Below, one piece after another: positions 36,279-48,500 of a DNA stretch of 64,000 bases. The DNA is taken from the NCBI RefSeq assembly GCF_921293095.1, contig NC_060248.1, positions 14,898,744-14,962,743 of the forward strand, given 5' to 3'. A program made the position numbers and the translations under genes. The DNA comes from Ischnura elegans (Eukaryota; Arthropoda; Insecta; Odonata; Coenagrionidae). Under the pieces are notes generated by a model, which saw only the letters and a program-made list of their open reading frames with translations, searched no databases and was not told where the DNA came from. Position 1 is the stretch's first letter, and the number at the start of each line of letters is the position of its first letter.

Positions 36279-38120
36279 TTAAACTTGATTGTATTGGAAA
36301 TTTATATGGTCTAACCATTCAAGTCATCCACTAATCTTCATTCACGGTATGCATGTGATGGAAAAAAATCTAAAACCAATAATAAACACAAATATGCTGA
36401 TATTTCCCATCATATTTTTAATTATAAAAGTTAGGAATTACACGGACTCATATCCATTGCGGTCAATAAAAAAGGATATAAATCAGATGAATTAATTCAA
36501 AAAAATTTCATGTCACCAGTTTTCTCTCAGGAGTAGATAAGGTTTTGGAAGTTGTCTCATCAATTCAATGTTCTGGAATAAATACTTAGGTACGCATGGC
36601 TTATTGAGTCAAATACATGTCCAAAAACTTGCACCTCAGCACTTGGTTGGAGAAAATAAGAATTGCACTTTAAAGTACCAATTCCAGTATTTCTTCTCAC
36701 TTTCGTTCAATGGCTCTCATGAAAAAGGTATTTTACACAAATGCAACACAAAATTCATTAAAAGTTTCAACTTAAACTATTTCTCTTTTACATTTGGAGA
36801 ATTCACTGTTTTTAAGGGAATCATCTTCTGGATAACCTGGAATTAAAATTCATATCATTATTACTTATTCACTTACTTCTTCTAATAGATTGTTGGGCAA
36901 TAGAAAATACACAATAATATACTTAGCTCTACATGACATAACATGCATTAGGTCTCATTGTATGTTGTAAACCATTTCATAAAAAGGTGAGGTTGTCAAA
37001 AGCATTGAATCAAGTGGGAAGCAATGTAAAAAATGTAAATCTTCTCCCGAGATAAACACACATTCATAGGATAATTTTCCTTAACGATCCCTTTTTGATA
37101 CATTTTCTAACATTTTGACAATCAAATGTTACCTTAAAAATGACCAGCAGGTATAGTAATCATCAGGGATCATGACTCTAAAAGAGAACCCAATCCATTT
37201 AAGTGTCCCCCTCTTTCTATCGCACACAGTCATTACTGTACCAGAATACTCATTGAGAAATACTACATACCTCATCCACTCACCTCCTATACTTCTGACA
37301 CACTCATGGCCAATTGACTGGAGTAAAAAATGTGATGGCTGAACTAGAAGTTAGTAGAGACAAAGAAAGCGTGATCCTTCAGATCCGTGTATCACTGATC
37401 ATTGCTTCCTAGGTGACGCCTCACCCCAGGGCCCAATCTCCTTATCTCCTCTAGGAAACCATATCCCACCCTCTTACTGAGAACTTTCCTGAGGATGAAA
37501 GCCAGATGCCTCCACCAGCATCTAAAGTTTGTCTTACCTTCAGTCACTCAAAACTAATACCCTGCAAGTCCACTGTGCAATGTGACCAAATTAGCCTATG
37601 TGAATGACCTACATATATGTATATGTACATCGTTTTAAAGACAATTTCATTTTAAATTCTGATTTGTTTTTCATTTTATGACAAAGCCAAAAATGTAGAA
37701 TTGTCAGTGTAATAAATAACTCTGCATACTGTAAAATTAGCCATTTTGTCAATTTCATGGACTTTGTAACTCAGCCTTGAGAAAACTACTTAGTCTACGG
37801 TATTCATCTTCCACAGTAAATTGAGAAAAGTAATGGAGATACATGCAATGGCTTTCGCATATTTTTAGAATGCATATTTGGTTATTAATTAACAAAAATG
37901 TTATTACCTTTAACATTATCTACTCCTACAGTTTACCCCGAAAGAAAAAATTAGTAGTTGGGGAATTAGAATTGCCTTCAGGAAATCCTCTGGCCCTAAC
38001 CTCTCCTCACAGACCCATCCGGCTACATACATAGTTTGAAAAGCCTTTTCCTCTATCCTTTCCCAACATTCCTCAGGACAACTTAATGCTTGATGGTGAT
38101 ATTTGGCGGAACTTGGTGAC
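36279..38120. other. Non-coding stretch; probable region of the missing last LUBEL exon
   Basis: No exon could be recognised by sequence. The terminal coding exon and 3' UTR of the minus-strand LUBEL gene should lie somewhere below 39,342, possibly here, but no acceptor plus short frame could be chosen with confidence. Confidence 0.35.
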
Positions 38121-38301
38121 AGGAAACATAATAAAAGATTCACTGTTGTATGTTTCACAGAAGTTTACTTGACTGAGACCCAGGTTTCGCCATTACACTA
38201 TGTACACTTTTGAGAATGACATAGCGTAATGTCGAAACCTGGGTCAGTCAAGTTAACTTCTGTGGAACATGCAACAGTGAATCTTCTATTATGATTCCTC
38301 A
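38121..38301. repeat. Inverted repeat, arms about 80 bp
   Basis: The left arm (AACATAATAAAAGATTCACT through ACCCAGGTTTCGCCATTACA) and the right arm (GTAATGTCGAAACCTGGGTC through GTGAATCTTCTATTATG) are reverse complements with a few mismatches and a loop of about 10 bp. Each arm contains a small stem followed by GAAAC and a second short stem, as in three loci at 62.2-63.0 kb. It is probably a short Penelope-related or MITE-type element. Confidence 0.75.
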
Positions 38302-38601
38302 GAAGCTGAAAAATAAACTCCTCACTTAAGATTCTCTATGGCACGATTTGTACCATCCTCTTCCTGCAGTGTACAGTGGTGGAAAGAATAAACTGAAAGT
38401 TCATTGGCTTCTCATTGCGGTCAGCTCAGAAACTAGTTTAAGACATACATCTTCCAAAACTTGGTCCAATTAATGTTCTCATACGACCATGAATTTTCAA
38501 ACTACATACTTCTTGTAGTGGAGAAATTTGATCACATGCGTTGCATTATGGCAACACCTAAAAGACACAACTAAAGGTTCTTACTCATATTTCTTGAAGT
38601 A

Positions 38602-38767
38602 CCGTATATGTCTGAATATAGTCCCCCCTTTTTTCCAAAAATGTCCGTGATAAAAGTTAAGGGGGGGACTATATTCAATCCATTTTAAAATTTTTTTCCC
38701 GAAACTCAAGCCTCAAAATTAGGGGGGTGACTATATTCAGAGGGGGACTATATTCGGAGAAATATGG
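38602..38767 (+). mobile_element. TA-flanked MITE with G-tract ends, copy 1
   Basis: TA dinucleotides flank the element at 38,600-38,601 and 38,768-38,769. The ends CCGTATATGTCTGAATATAG and GACTATATTCGGAGAAATAT form an imperfect inverted repeat of about 27 bp, running into GTCCCCCC. The TA target suggests a Tc1/mariner-type origin. A second copy is at 43,871-44,013. Confidence 0.75.
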
Positions 38768-39341
38768 TATGCTTCGCCCATGTCTTACCTGGAATGCCGT
38801 CATAGATTAGATCCTCTGGCCCATGGCATGAAACTTTACCCAGTACACCACCGAACAAATGTGCTCTTAAGCAATTGCAATTCCCAATATATTGCCTGCA
38901 TTCGCAGATTTCCCGAAGAGAATAAACTGCATTCTATGTGAGACATAGGTGAAGCATTACCTACTTCGGAAAATATTAGAAAGAATTCCTAGTTGGGTCT
39001 TTTTAAGCATTGTGCCACTGTGGTGCATGCGATCAAATTTCTCTGGTAAAAGAGATAAATATGCATGTAGTTTGAAAATTCCCAGTTGTTTGGGAATTTT
39101 AAAGGGACCAAATTTTGGAAGATGGATGTATGTCTTCCAGTAGTTCCTGAGCTGGCCGTATTTAGATGCCTTGAGCTTTGCGTTAATTTTTTCTGCCTAA
39201 GTGCTTACAGGCTCTAGTCTCCTCGAGAAATTTCCTCTCCTCTCTCACCAACTCTTCTCCCTCCTCTTCTATATCTACGTCCTTATTCCTTTTCTTCTGA
39301 GTTCATCGAAACAAATGTAATCGACCCCGGGTGGTACTCAC

Positions 39342-39510
39342 CTCCACACACAATTGCCTGTACTCGGCATCGACCATTCCCTGAGGTCTGTCTGGTGGGG
39401 GCACGTTACGCCTCCTCAGCTCAGCAATCGCTTCGTGTTGGTCGAATGCAGGGGCCGGGTCGAGGCCTGCCCTCCTCATCACCCCAACCAGGTACTCGAT
39501 GTAATGCAGC
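39342..39510 (-). CDS. LUBEL: LUBEL exon 15: LDD C-terminal part
   Basis: The acceptor CTCGTAG and donor GAG/GTGAGT are clean. The exon encodes [20 protein letters not shown], then [11 protein letters not shown] and [10 protein letters not shown]. It matches the HOIP LDD segment AHYKEYLVSLINAHSLDPA. The codon split with exon 14 gives GLCRLHY. The donor shows that at least one more coding exon follows. Confidence 0.92.
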
Positions 39511-42500
39511 CTACGAGGAGGCAAAACCAACCCAATCAGTTTTGGAATAGTTCAGTCCTGCTGCGTGACCATTGGTGAAATTCACATTGATTGCTTATGA
39601 GAAAAAATTACCCTAGATCGGGAATTGAGCCATGTACATTTGGCTATTCCAGCCACTGTGCAAACTGCTATGCAATCCAGGCTCTGTAATTTGAATAGCA
39701 ATTGACTTAAGGTAATCGTGCCAGACTGAAAGAAAACTGAAATATTCCACAATCACAGCAAGTGCATCTTTAGTGCTGGCATGAAGTTCACCACTGGAAG
39801 TGGCTTTTTGTAAGCCTATATCTCTTGGATTGCCATCTTGATGAACCACAGTAAAATTGTCATGGCAATCGAGATATCATAGCTGTTTGCACAGAGACCC
39901 TGGAAGCTAAAGATCAGTGGTTTCATTCACATTTCTGGGTCAGTGTGCTTGATACTAGTCAGAATTATTCTGTTCAGTTTAATGTGCAATGGGAATTTGT
40001 TGTGCTTTAAAATCTTCATTTCAATAACAATAGGAGACCTAGTTATTCATTGGAGCGAAAATGTTTAGCAACAAATTCCAATGGTATCGTTACCAAGTAG
40101 AATCAACCATTCTGTATGAAAACCAATTGGAATTATTCCAATCAGTATCTAGCACATCGAATCACAGGAATTTTTCACATAGCAATTAATTTGCACCCTT
40201 ATCAATCACCTCAGATTAAGACAGCCTCCAACCTCATCATTTTGTGATCGTGGCAGTATTTCAATTCATCAACTTTTCCATGCATGTCGTCACCTCCATA
40301 TTTTCCCTTCAACCCAAATTCCACCCACATCGAAAAGCAACTATTTCAACAATGCAACAAATTTATACAAAAGCAACATTTTCATGCAATGGGGAAGTCT
40401 GCTGAATTTGGAAATTGCAAAATATTAATGCAAGAGCAAAGTTAAATTATATGTAATTCATTGACTGTGAGAAAAATAAATGTACTAATAGAGATGCATA
40501 ATCCAAGAGCAGATTTAAAATGGTCCCTTCCCAGCCAAAACGCTCTCAAAATTTCATGAATAAGTACTCTTGAGTGTGTGTGGATGAGTCTTTACAGCAA
40601 TGTCATTTGAATCATCAAACCTGCAAAGTCCAGCGTGGTCCTTGGGCACGTCCTCATCGCAAATACCATCCAGGAGGCCTGTTGGTCCTTCCCTCTGCAC
40701 CTGCACCTGACACTTCATGTTGCCAGTGTCGTTTGTCGGATCAGGGTTCTTCCTGTTGAACTCTATATTGTTGTCCTGCAATGGGATTGTGATGCATATG
40801 TAAATCACTAGATTCATAATTTCAAATACAAAAAAAATCTCACGAAGTTGTTCTCACGCAATTACTTAGGCCCCTCAACAAATTCTTTACTGATAGTGGC
40901 TCTCTGAAAATTTCTTTCCAAATTGCCAGTGCTACCTCAAAAAACCCCTAAAATTTAATGTTTTTCATGGTAAAATTTAAAAGTACATAGTTTTGACATA
41001 ATTTGGTGAAAATATGTTTTAACCACACCAGCAATGAAATGTTTCAAAGGAAGTTACTTATTCATTATATTTGAAAATATGATGTGAATAAATAAACTTT
41101 TGAATAGTACTTCGTGATCATAAGGCATAATGATACTGAATATTTTTCAAGCACTTGCTGGAGATCTTTTGGATGTATGTATCCTCTTCCATTCAACACT
41201 TAACTGTGGGAATACATATTATTATAAAGAAAGACCTATAATTTTCTCAGTTTGAAAAAAAGGAGAGATGATTCTACATTGAATTATTTCTCTCTCCTGA
41301 TTTGAAAGTGTGTATATACACACTTTCAAATCAGGAGAGAGAATCAGTATATATACTACTTAAATTTTGCCTTGCAACTCCCCTTCGGAAAAAGAATTGG
41401 AAAAATCAGTATCTAGAATGCTGTAGCTACATTATTTGCCTATGCTGTTTTCATGCTAATGACATATGTAGGCAAGTACAACACCTTGCCTTATTACTCA
41501 TCCATGTATGATGGATCTTACTACTTCTAATGGCTAACATTCCTTTTTACTGTTGGAACTTGCCCTAATTTTTAACATTCATGTTTTAAGGGGGACATGA
41601 TCAGTATTTTATAATCTAGATTGGTATGTTGCCTTTGGGCATTTCATTTTTTACTTCTATTATTTAAAAAAATATCCCTCTCCCAAGCAAAACTTTCAAC
41701 ATCAAATTAATATACATATGTTATGTACTCATCTTTACTTTCAATTGATGACCTTTTACTTCAAAATGGATAGTTTGAGGCATGAATTTGTGAAATTTCT
41801 TCATGTTGAATCAAAAAACCTTGATTTCATATACATATGGATAGTTTAATTCTTGACCACTTTCATCACTGCGTGACATTGTCAGAACCAGAACCATGAT
41901 GATGTTGCACAGCAACATAACTGGTCAAGAATAAAATTATCTATGTGGAACCTACAAAATTTTTTGATTCAATACTTTTACTTTCAATTTGTGGTGTTTG
42001 TTTCATGTGTAATGAGTACTGTTGTTGCACACTGCTCTATGGTAATGAGCACTCTTTACCGTGAGCAACTTCTGGAGCTGCACGGGCTCCATGTCACGCA
42101 GGTAGAAGAGGCAATCTCGGGGGTGGTGTGCGTGCAGGCCCAGGCGAGCGCATGGGTGCCCCCCCCTTGCGATCACAACGGCCACCGACGTCCCCTCCTC
42201 CTCCTCCCCCCTCGCTCCATCCATGCACTGCGTCCCCATGGCAAACGTCTGGTCGCAGCCTGAGCAGAACTCGTGGCGACACTGTGGGCATGTCAAGTGC
42301 ATACAGCCCCCCCTCGCCAGCGAGAAGTTGCAGCGGCAGCGAGGGCACACCAGCATCGCCTCGGTGGACTCTGCAAGGTGGCGTGCCAGTCCGGCTGCCT
42401 GTGTGGCCGGGTCGTTCTCCTCGAGCCACTGGGCAAACAGGTCACAAGACAGTCCCTCGTGCTGCTGTGCCCACTGCGGGAAAAAATCATCGGAAACCAA

Positions 42501-45500
42501 GATGTTAAGCAGTTTCAGCGGAAAGTCATGTTTTCTGCATGGTGAGAAAAAATTTAGGCTCAGCACATAAATATTTAGATGTGGTTAATTGTGCCTCTAG
42601 TATGCATTTAAAATTATGTATGTGGAAATTGATCAGATCATCCATGTCTCACATAAGTTATGGCTGCAAAGTCTAAACAAGGGGACCATAGCCTTCTTTC
42701 GATACATTGTAATGCCTCATTAATTCCTCAAAAATTAAATTCATTACCTCTAAATTCAGGTAAGTCATACATCCAATACATACCACTACTGGACAGGAAT
42801 CAAGCCCTTCACTCTTAGTTAGCGTAGCCCTTGACAAGTTAACCTGCTCTTCTCCACATTGATGAGATTATCACCAGAGACAATTGAAAAACTGGTTTTG
42901 GAGATTTTTTTTGTCCAACTTATATTGGTGTTTGGATTTCCTGTCTTCATCCACTCTTTTTCCTTACATAGACATGATCAGGTGAAAGTCTGATGGAACC
43001 AAGCAGTTTGAGTGTTTTGAATTTGCCTATAAGGGAGGGCGATGGGAAATAGCCTCCAGGTCAACACCAGGGCCAGCAGATCTACTGTTGGAAAAATGGG
43101 CTGTTGGTACAACCTACTTAGTCTGCAATGAAAACCATCATTGGATCCTACCATATGAAATTGCAATGCCAAACTTTATGCTGATGGAGCTTAATAGACA
43201 GGGTTCCCACTCAACCGTGAAAACCTTAAAACCGTGAATAAACCGTGAATTTCGTCTACCGTGAAAAAACCTGGAAATAGCCGTGAATTTCATCCTAAAA
43301 CCTTAAAAATCTCTCAAACTTTTAGAAAAAGAACTACAATTGACAGATCAAAAGAAAAAAAAGATATTTAAATCACATTTCAAGGCCGAGCCATACAGAG
43401 ACACATTTATTTCCATACGTATATTCGAAGTGCAATTATTGGTGCCTTGTGCAATGACGACACATTGATCTTGAGCCTGTGATTGGAATACCGGCGAAGA
43501 AAGTGTTCATTAACCCTGGCAAAAAATCAGACACCTTTTTACTTCCCTACCTCACTGCTTTCTACTTTTTGCCACTCACAACCTTAAGCTTCACCTAAAT
43601 TTTGATATCGATAGGTGACGTCATGAGAAATAGCACTTTCATTGCTGCGTTTGAATTCACGGCGCCTGTCGCTGTTGATAAATTTTTAGTTAACGTGCGG
43701 ACGGTGATTGTTATGTCGTCAATATCTCTGCCTAAAATAGCTTATCAACAGACCATGAATTTGACGATATTTAGACCGTGAAAACCTGGAAAAAACCATG
43801 AATTTTATAATTTAGTGAGAGTGGGAACCCTGATAGAGGGAATAAGCTCCCAATTGATCAATTTTCAATACTGTATATGTCTGATTATAGTCCCCCCGTT
43901 TTTTCCAAAAATGCCTGTGGTAAAAGTAATGGGGGGGACCATATTCAAATGCATTTTTTTTAACTTTTCCCAAAACTGAAGCCTTTAGGGGGGGAAATAT
44001 TGAGAGAAATATGGTATTAGTCTCTTTATGAAATCAATTTTAATGCTATCAGAGGGTGCGAGAAAAAGCTGTACTGACGTGAACATGCTATAAACATTGA
44101 CATTTCTCTTGTGATAACTCTTAAATGGTTTATTGAAAGATTTACTCCTGTTCATATACATATTAATAACCTCTTAAAGCAAGCATACATACAGGCACCA
44201 GCCATGGTTCTTTGTCAACCAATAATATGAAAAGGTTATGAGAAATCAATGAATGCAATGTGAAGTAATACTTACAGGTCTGTGGCAAGAGGCGCATGTG
44301 ATTGATTTGCAGTCTGGGCATACTAATCTCTTCTGCCGTGGGTCAGAAATGAATCCTGATGAACACTGTTGGAAAACAAATAATTATGGCCCATAAATAG
44401 TTATTATTTGATTGTAGGCTCACCCTATTCATCTAAATTTTCCACAGGCGGATTCTCAGCATTTCTTGAAATCTGTATAACTTAATCTCAATCCTAAACC
44501 ATCTGTTTAACTGGAACAGGAATAATCTCCATGAGATTAATCCCCATACAACAAATTCAATTCTGGTTGAAAGTCATGGAATTGATTGTTCATAGTTTCA
44601 TAAATATCACCGCTCCATTTCATAAATATTAACAAACGAATTTATAGTACAATAAATGCAGTAGTTTTCCAAGAAATATTTTGTTAATCTCATTATTATA
44701 TAATGCAAGCATCACAATTGTAATTTGTTGTACCTGCACCTGATTATGTTAGAAAGCATTGTGAATGAAAAATTTTTTGAGGAAGACTTTTATAAGTGTT
44801 ATGATTGTGTACACTTAGGTGATATGAAGCCTGAAGCTGTTGTTTTAAAATGCACTTTCAAATCATGATAATCTTCTTACTGCCACTGCTATTATATATT
44901 TAAAACTGTAGTAGTATGCTTTTATTGTAGCCTCTCTATCAAGTGCTGAATTCACCACTTTATCATGACTTCAACATCTGCGAGTGGTTCACTCCCTCTC
45001 AAACCTGAATGTCTCAGAAATTTACTCGTCAACCTTTTTCATTACCTTTGTGCACCACTTAAAATTTGCTTCATTTGCCAGTGTCCTATCACGCAATTTC
45101 CTTTGGAATAGTTCATGGTCTTTAGGGTCCAATATAGCCTTGAGCAGAATGTCTAAATTGCTGTAGTAGTGCACGGCAGCTTCTTCAATGTCAGAGTTGT
45201 CCTTTGATCTCTTCGGAAAATTTGGCTCCTTACAGAATGGGCAAACTGCATCTTCAATGCTGCGATCACGAATTTGAACAGTGAAATACAACCGTGCACA
45301 GTCTTGGCAGCAACGATGGACACATGTTAACATTGACACCATCTGAAAGTGAAGAGATGATGTAAATCAGACTATGCATTATGTTTACAAATGTTCCTCA
45401 CATGGAGAATGCAATGATATAAAAAGTGGCCATAAATTGAGGACCATCCAGTGCGACATTGGCATTTATGCCAACCAATGTTATAGCCACAGTTTCTCGT

Positions 45501-48500
45501 AAGAGTGTTGTCTTCTAAATGAAATTCCAATAAGAATTATGGAAGATAAGGACAGGAAAAGCAAGATATTCTTTCAGCAAGTTGAAACAATATATTCCTA
45601 TTCTAGGTACTCAAGAGAGAGTAAAAAAGCAGCTGGTTAATCTTCATCTGAGCATGCCATCTTCCACAGCACATTCAAATCATGCATGGGGGGGGGGGGG
45701 GGCACTAGTGTAATTCACCTTATCCGTTAGTGTTTGTGATTTTTTTATGCAGTACATATTTCCTCCTATATGAGCTCAGGGAAACATGTCTTAATCACCT
45801 ATTAAAACTGGCTAAGGTCAGAAAGTTTTCTTCGCTTGATAAGGTATTAATAATCCTTATTTAAGCCAAGCGCAACCAGCTAGCATGGTACCCTGCTACC
45901 TGCTAGCATCCTGCGCTTGAAAATTTTCACTTTTTATTTAATCGCGAAAAATAGATATCGTCATTTAAAAATCTAAAAGCGTGAAATACATACTCCAGGA
46001 GTAATAATCTTTCGATTTTGGCAATAAAAAAATAATAGGAAACCACCCTGTTGCAGTACTTTTGATACAAATGTCTCTGGTATCCTTATGGCTTTTAAGT
46101 AATCCCTATAAGGAGTAGTACATTTAATTTAGTATAATAAATTTTACAATTAATGCTAATTTATTCTTTTAATTAGATTTACCTTATTCATTGGGTACTC
46201 TCCAGTGCACAGCAAACACTCCTGCCGAAGATAGCTCAGAGCAGCATCAACAGAATTGCATTCTTGAACTGCTAACAGTGCTTCAGCTTTAGAAATGCCT
46301 TCCTTAAGCACCAGAATGGCTGCTATTTCAGCTCTTTCGTAGGAATTCACGTGCCCCTCTGCCAGTAACTGCCGAGCCATGCGCTGAAATTTCATTGAAA
46401 TATTTTATTTAGTAATCCATATAACAATGAATGTCAAAGATTTAAAGAGGAAGAATGCTCAGTAGGTGTAGTGGTCATGTATGGTAATTTATTTGAAGTT
46501 CAGCATATGCATAAAATGTGACCTGTATATGTAGCTCCAAACAAACTGAAATGTAACTGTTGCCTCAATCAAACGACATCCTCCCAATCAAAAATATTAT
46601 CAGTTCCTATTAGATCTGGAATTGGTCACATGGAGGATGTTAGGAATTGAAATTCTTGATCAGGAAACTGAGGAATAAATATGAAATTTATTTTTGATAG
46701 GGGTTCAGTGGCACCAAGGTTCCATACTCCAAGATTCCATGCTGCACACCCACACTTTTCTCTCTTTTTATCTCCAGCCCATGAGATGAGGGTGTTTTTT
46801 TCAGCTAAATTTACGCTTACCTTGTTTACCATTGTCCAAGTAAGACATAGAGATGAAAAAACTACTTTGGTAGCACATTATTGGTATTAAGTATAGTGAA
46901 ATTGAAAAGTAGTGAAATCTTCTTTTAAAATAACTGCAATTAGTGTTCTCTGCATTGGTATAAATTTTGAGCAACCTGAAACCTTACCCTTGGACACTGC
47001 ACCTTCATTAGTCTCTAGCACACCATTTCTTTGTCTTGAATTATGTCAGTCCAGGGTCCCAAGTGCTGGATCTATATTGTGCACTGGAGCTCAGTGGATC
47101 AAAATGCATCTGTCCCATGTGATACCCTGAACCCTTACAGGCTGCGTTGTGGTGGAGACCTGTTTCGGATTTTCCTTAGGGTTCAAGCAGTTGGGTAATC
47201 TGATTTGCATGCTACACTACTAGTACCTGGATTTCCAGAGTTGGAAGAGGGAGGTGATGTGTCAGAACAAGGGTGCCATGGCCCCTAGAAATTCCTTGAA
47301 TACCTACTGTTTCATTTATACATTAATGAATGCCTGTGGTTTCATGGCTATTAAAAGTGACTCACACTCAATGTTACTGGTAGGCTAGTGGAATTGTTTA
47401 GGGTTATAAGTTAATGAGTACCTGTTCTGAGTTTTTAGATCTCTTACAGTATTTCTTTCTTCCAGCTTCATTTTCTATCATTTATTTTTCTGTTTGTCTC
47501 AATTAACTTTCCATTCAAAGGTCATGATCATGAAAAAATTAAATCATGCTATAAATCGATCAAATGTCTAATAACTTTATTTTGCCTCTTGAGGACCCAG
47601 CGCTTTTCTTAGATTTTGCAATGTTTCATGTGATCAAACAATTTTCTATCAACAAAGAATGATTTGCTCACCAAAAATTATCTGGACATAGAAAAATTAT
47701 GCTTGCTCAAATCAAGAATTTTCAACTCACGGGAAAGGAAAAGAATTTTTTTGTTAAAACAGAGTTCAAAAGACCATTTAATTCATGAATACTCCATTAT
47801 GAGGTCATGTCATAGAAACTCTGAGAGCTCAGAGCCTTGGCACACATCAATAATGAGGGCCTACTAAGAAAAACTCCCTCGCATTTGCATTCTTGTATCT
47901 TCTCGCCAGAGGTCACGGTTTTTGAGCCATTCACAAAAAAATAAAAAGCACATGAAGGGGAGGGGGGTGACACCCATTTAACGCAGGTCAGAGATTTTAT
48001 TGGGTTGTTCATGAGGCTTTACTGTGCCATTGAGCAAAAATTTACAGCTACAATATTCTATCCTCTCTTTGGCCATTTTTGACATCAACTAGAATATGAA
48101 GGAACCTATCAGCCAAGTGGGTGGCTATTATCCGTTACAGGTTCAAATCTCAGGTTTAGCACCCCAAAAACAAGTGGGAGGTGGCCTAGGGAAAGGAACT
48201 GGCCCCCATACCCAAAATGTGTCATTCTGCTACCTGTGGATTAATCAGAGTTGAGCTCTACCCTCACCTATCCAAACCAACCTTTAAGTTAAATCAGCTT
48301 TGAGTGAGTATGAGGTGGTGCATAAAATTTCATGTTATCTTTTGATTTTCATGGATGAGATGGATATTTTGCAGAGCCAACTTGCCTCATGTCCTTCTGA
48401 TTCTTCTTTTTTCGGATCCTTCGCTGGCTGTTCTCCTCCACATTCCGCAGCTGCCTTTTCTCCTTGATCGACTGGGCGCTCTGGAGCCGCTTCCACCACG

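Noticed and set aside
37916-38158. Last exon of LUBEL
   Set aside because: The peptide does not resemble the HOIP C-terminus and part of it lies in an inverted repeat.
42094-42570. Long antisense frames over LUBEL exon 13
   Set aside because: Shadows of a GC-rich coding exon; the minus-strand RING2 frame is unmistakable.
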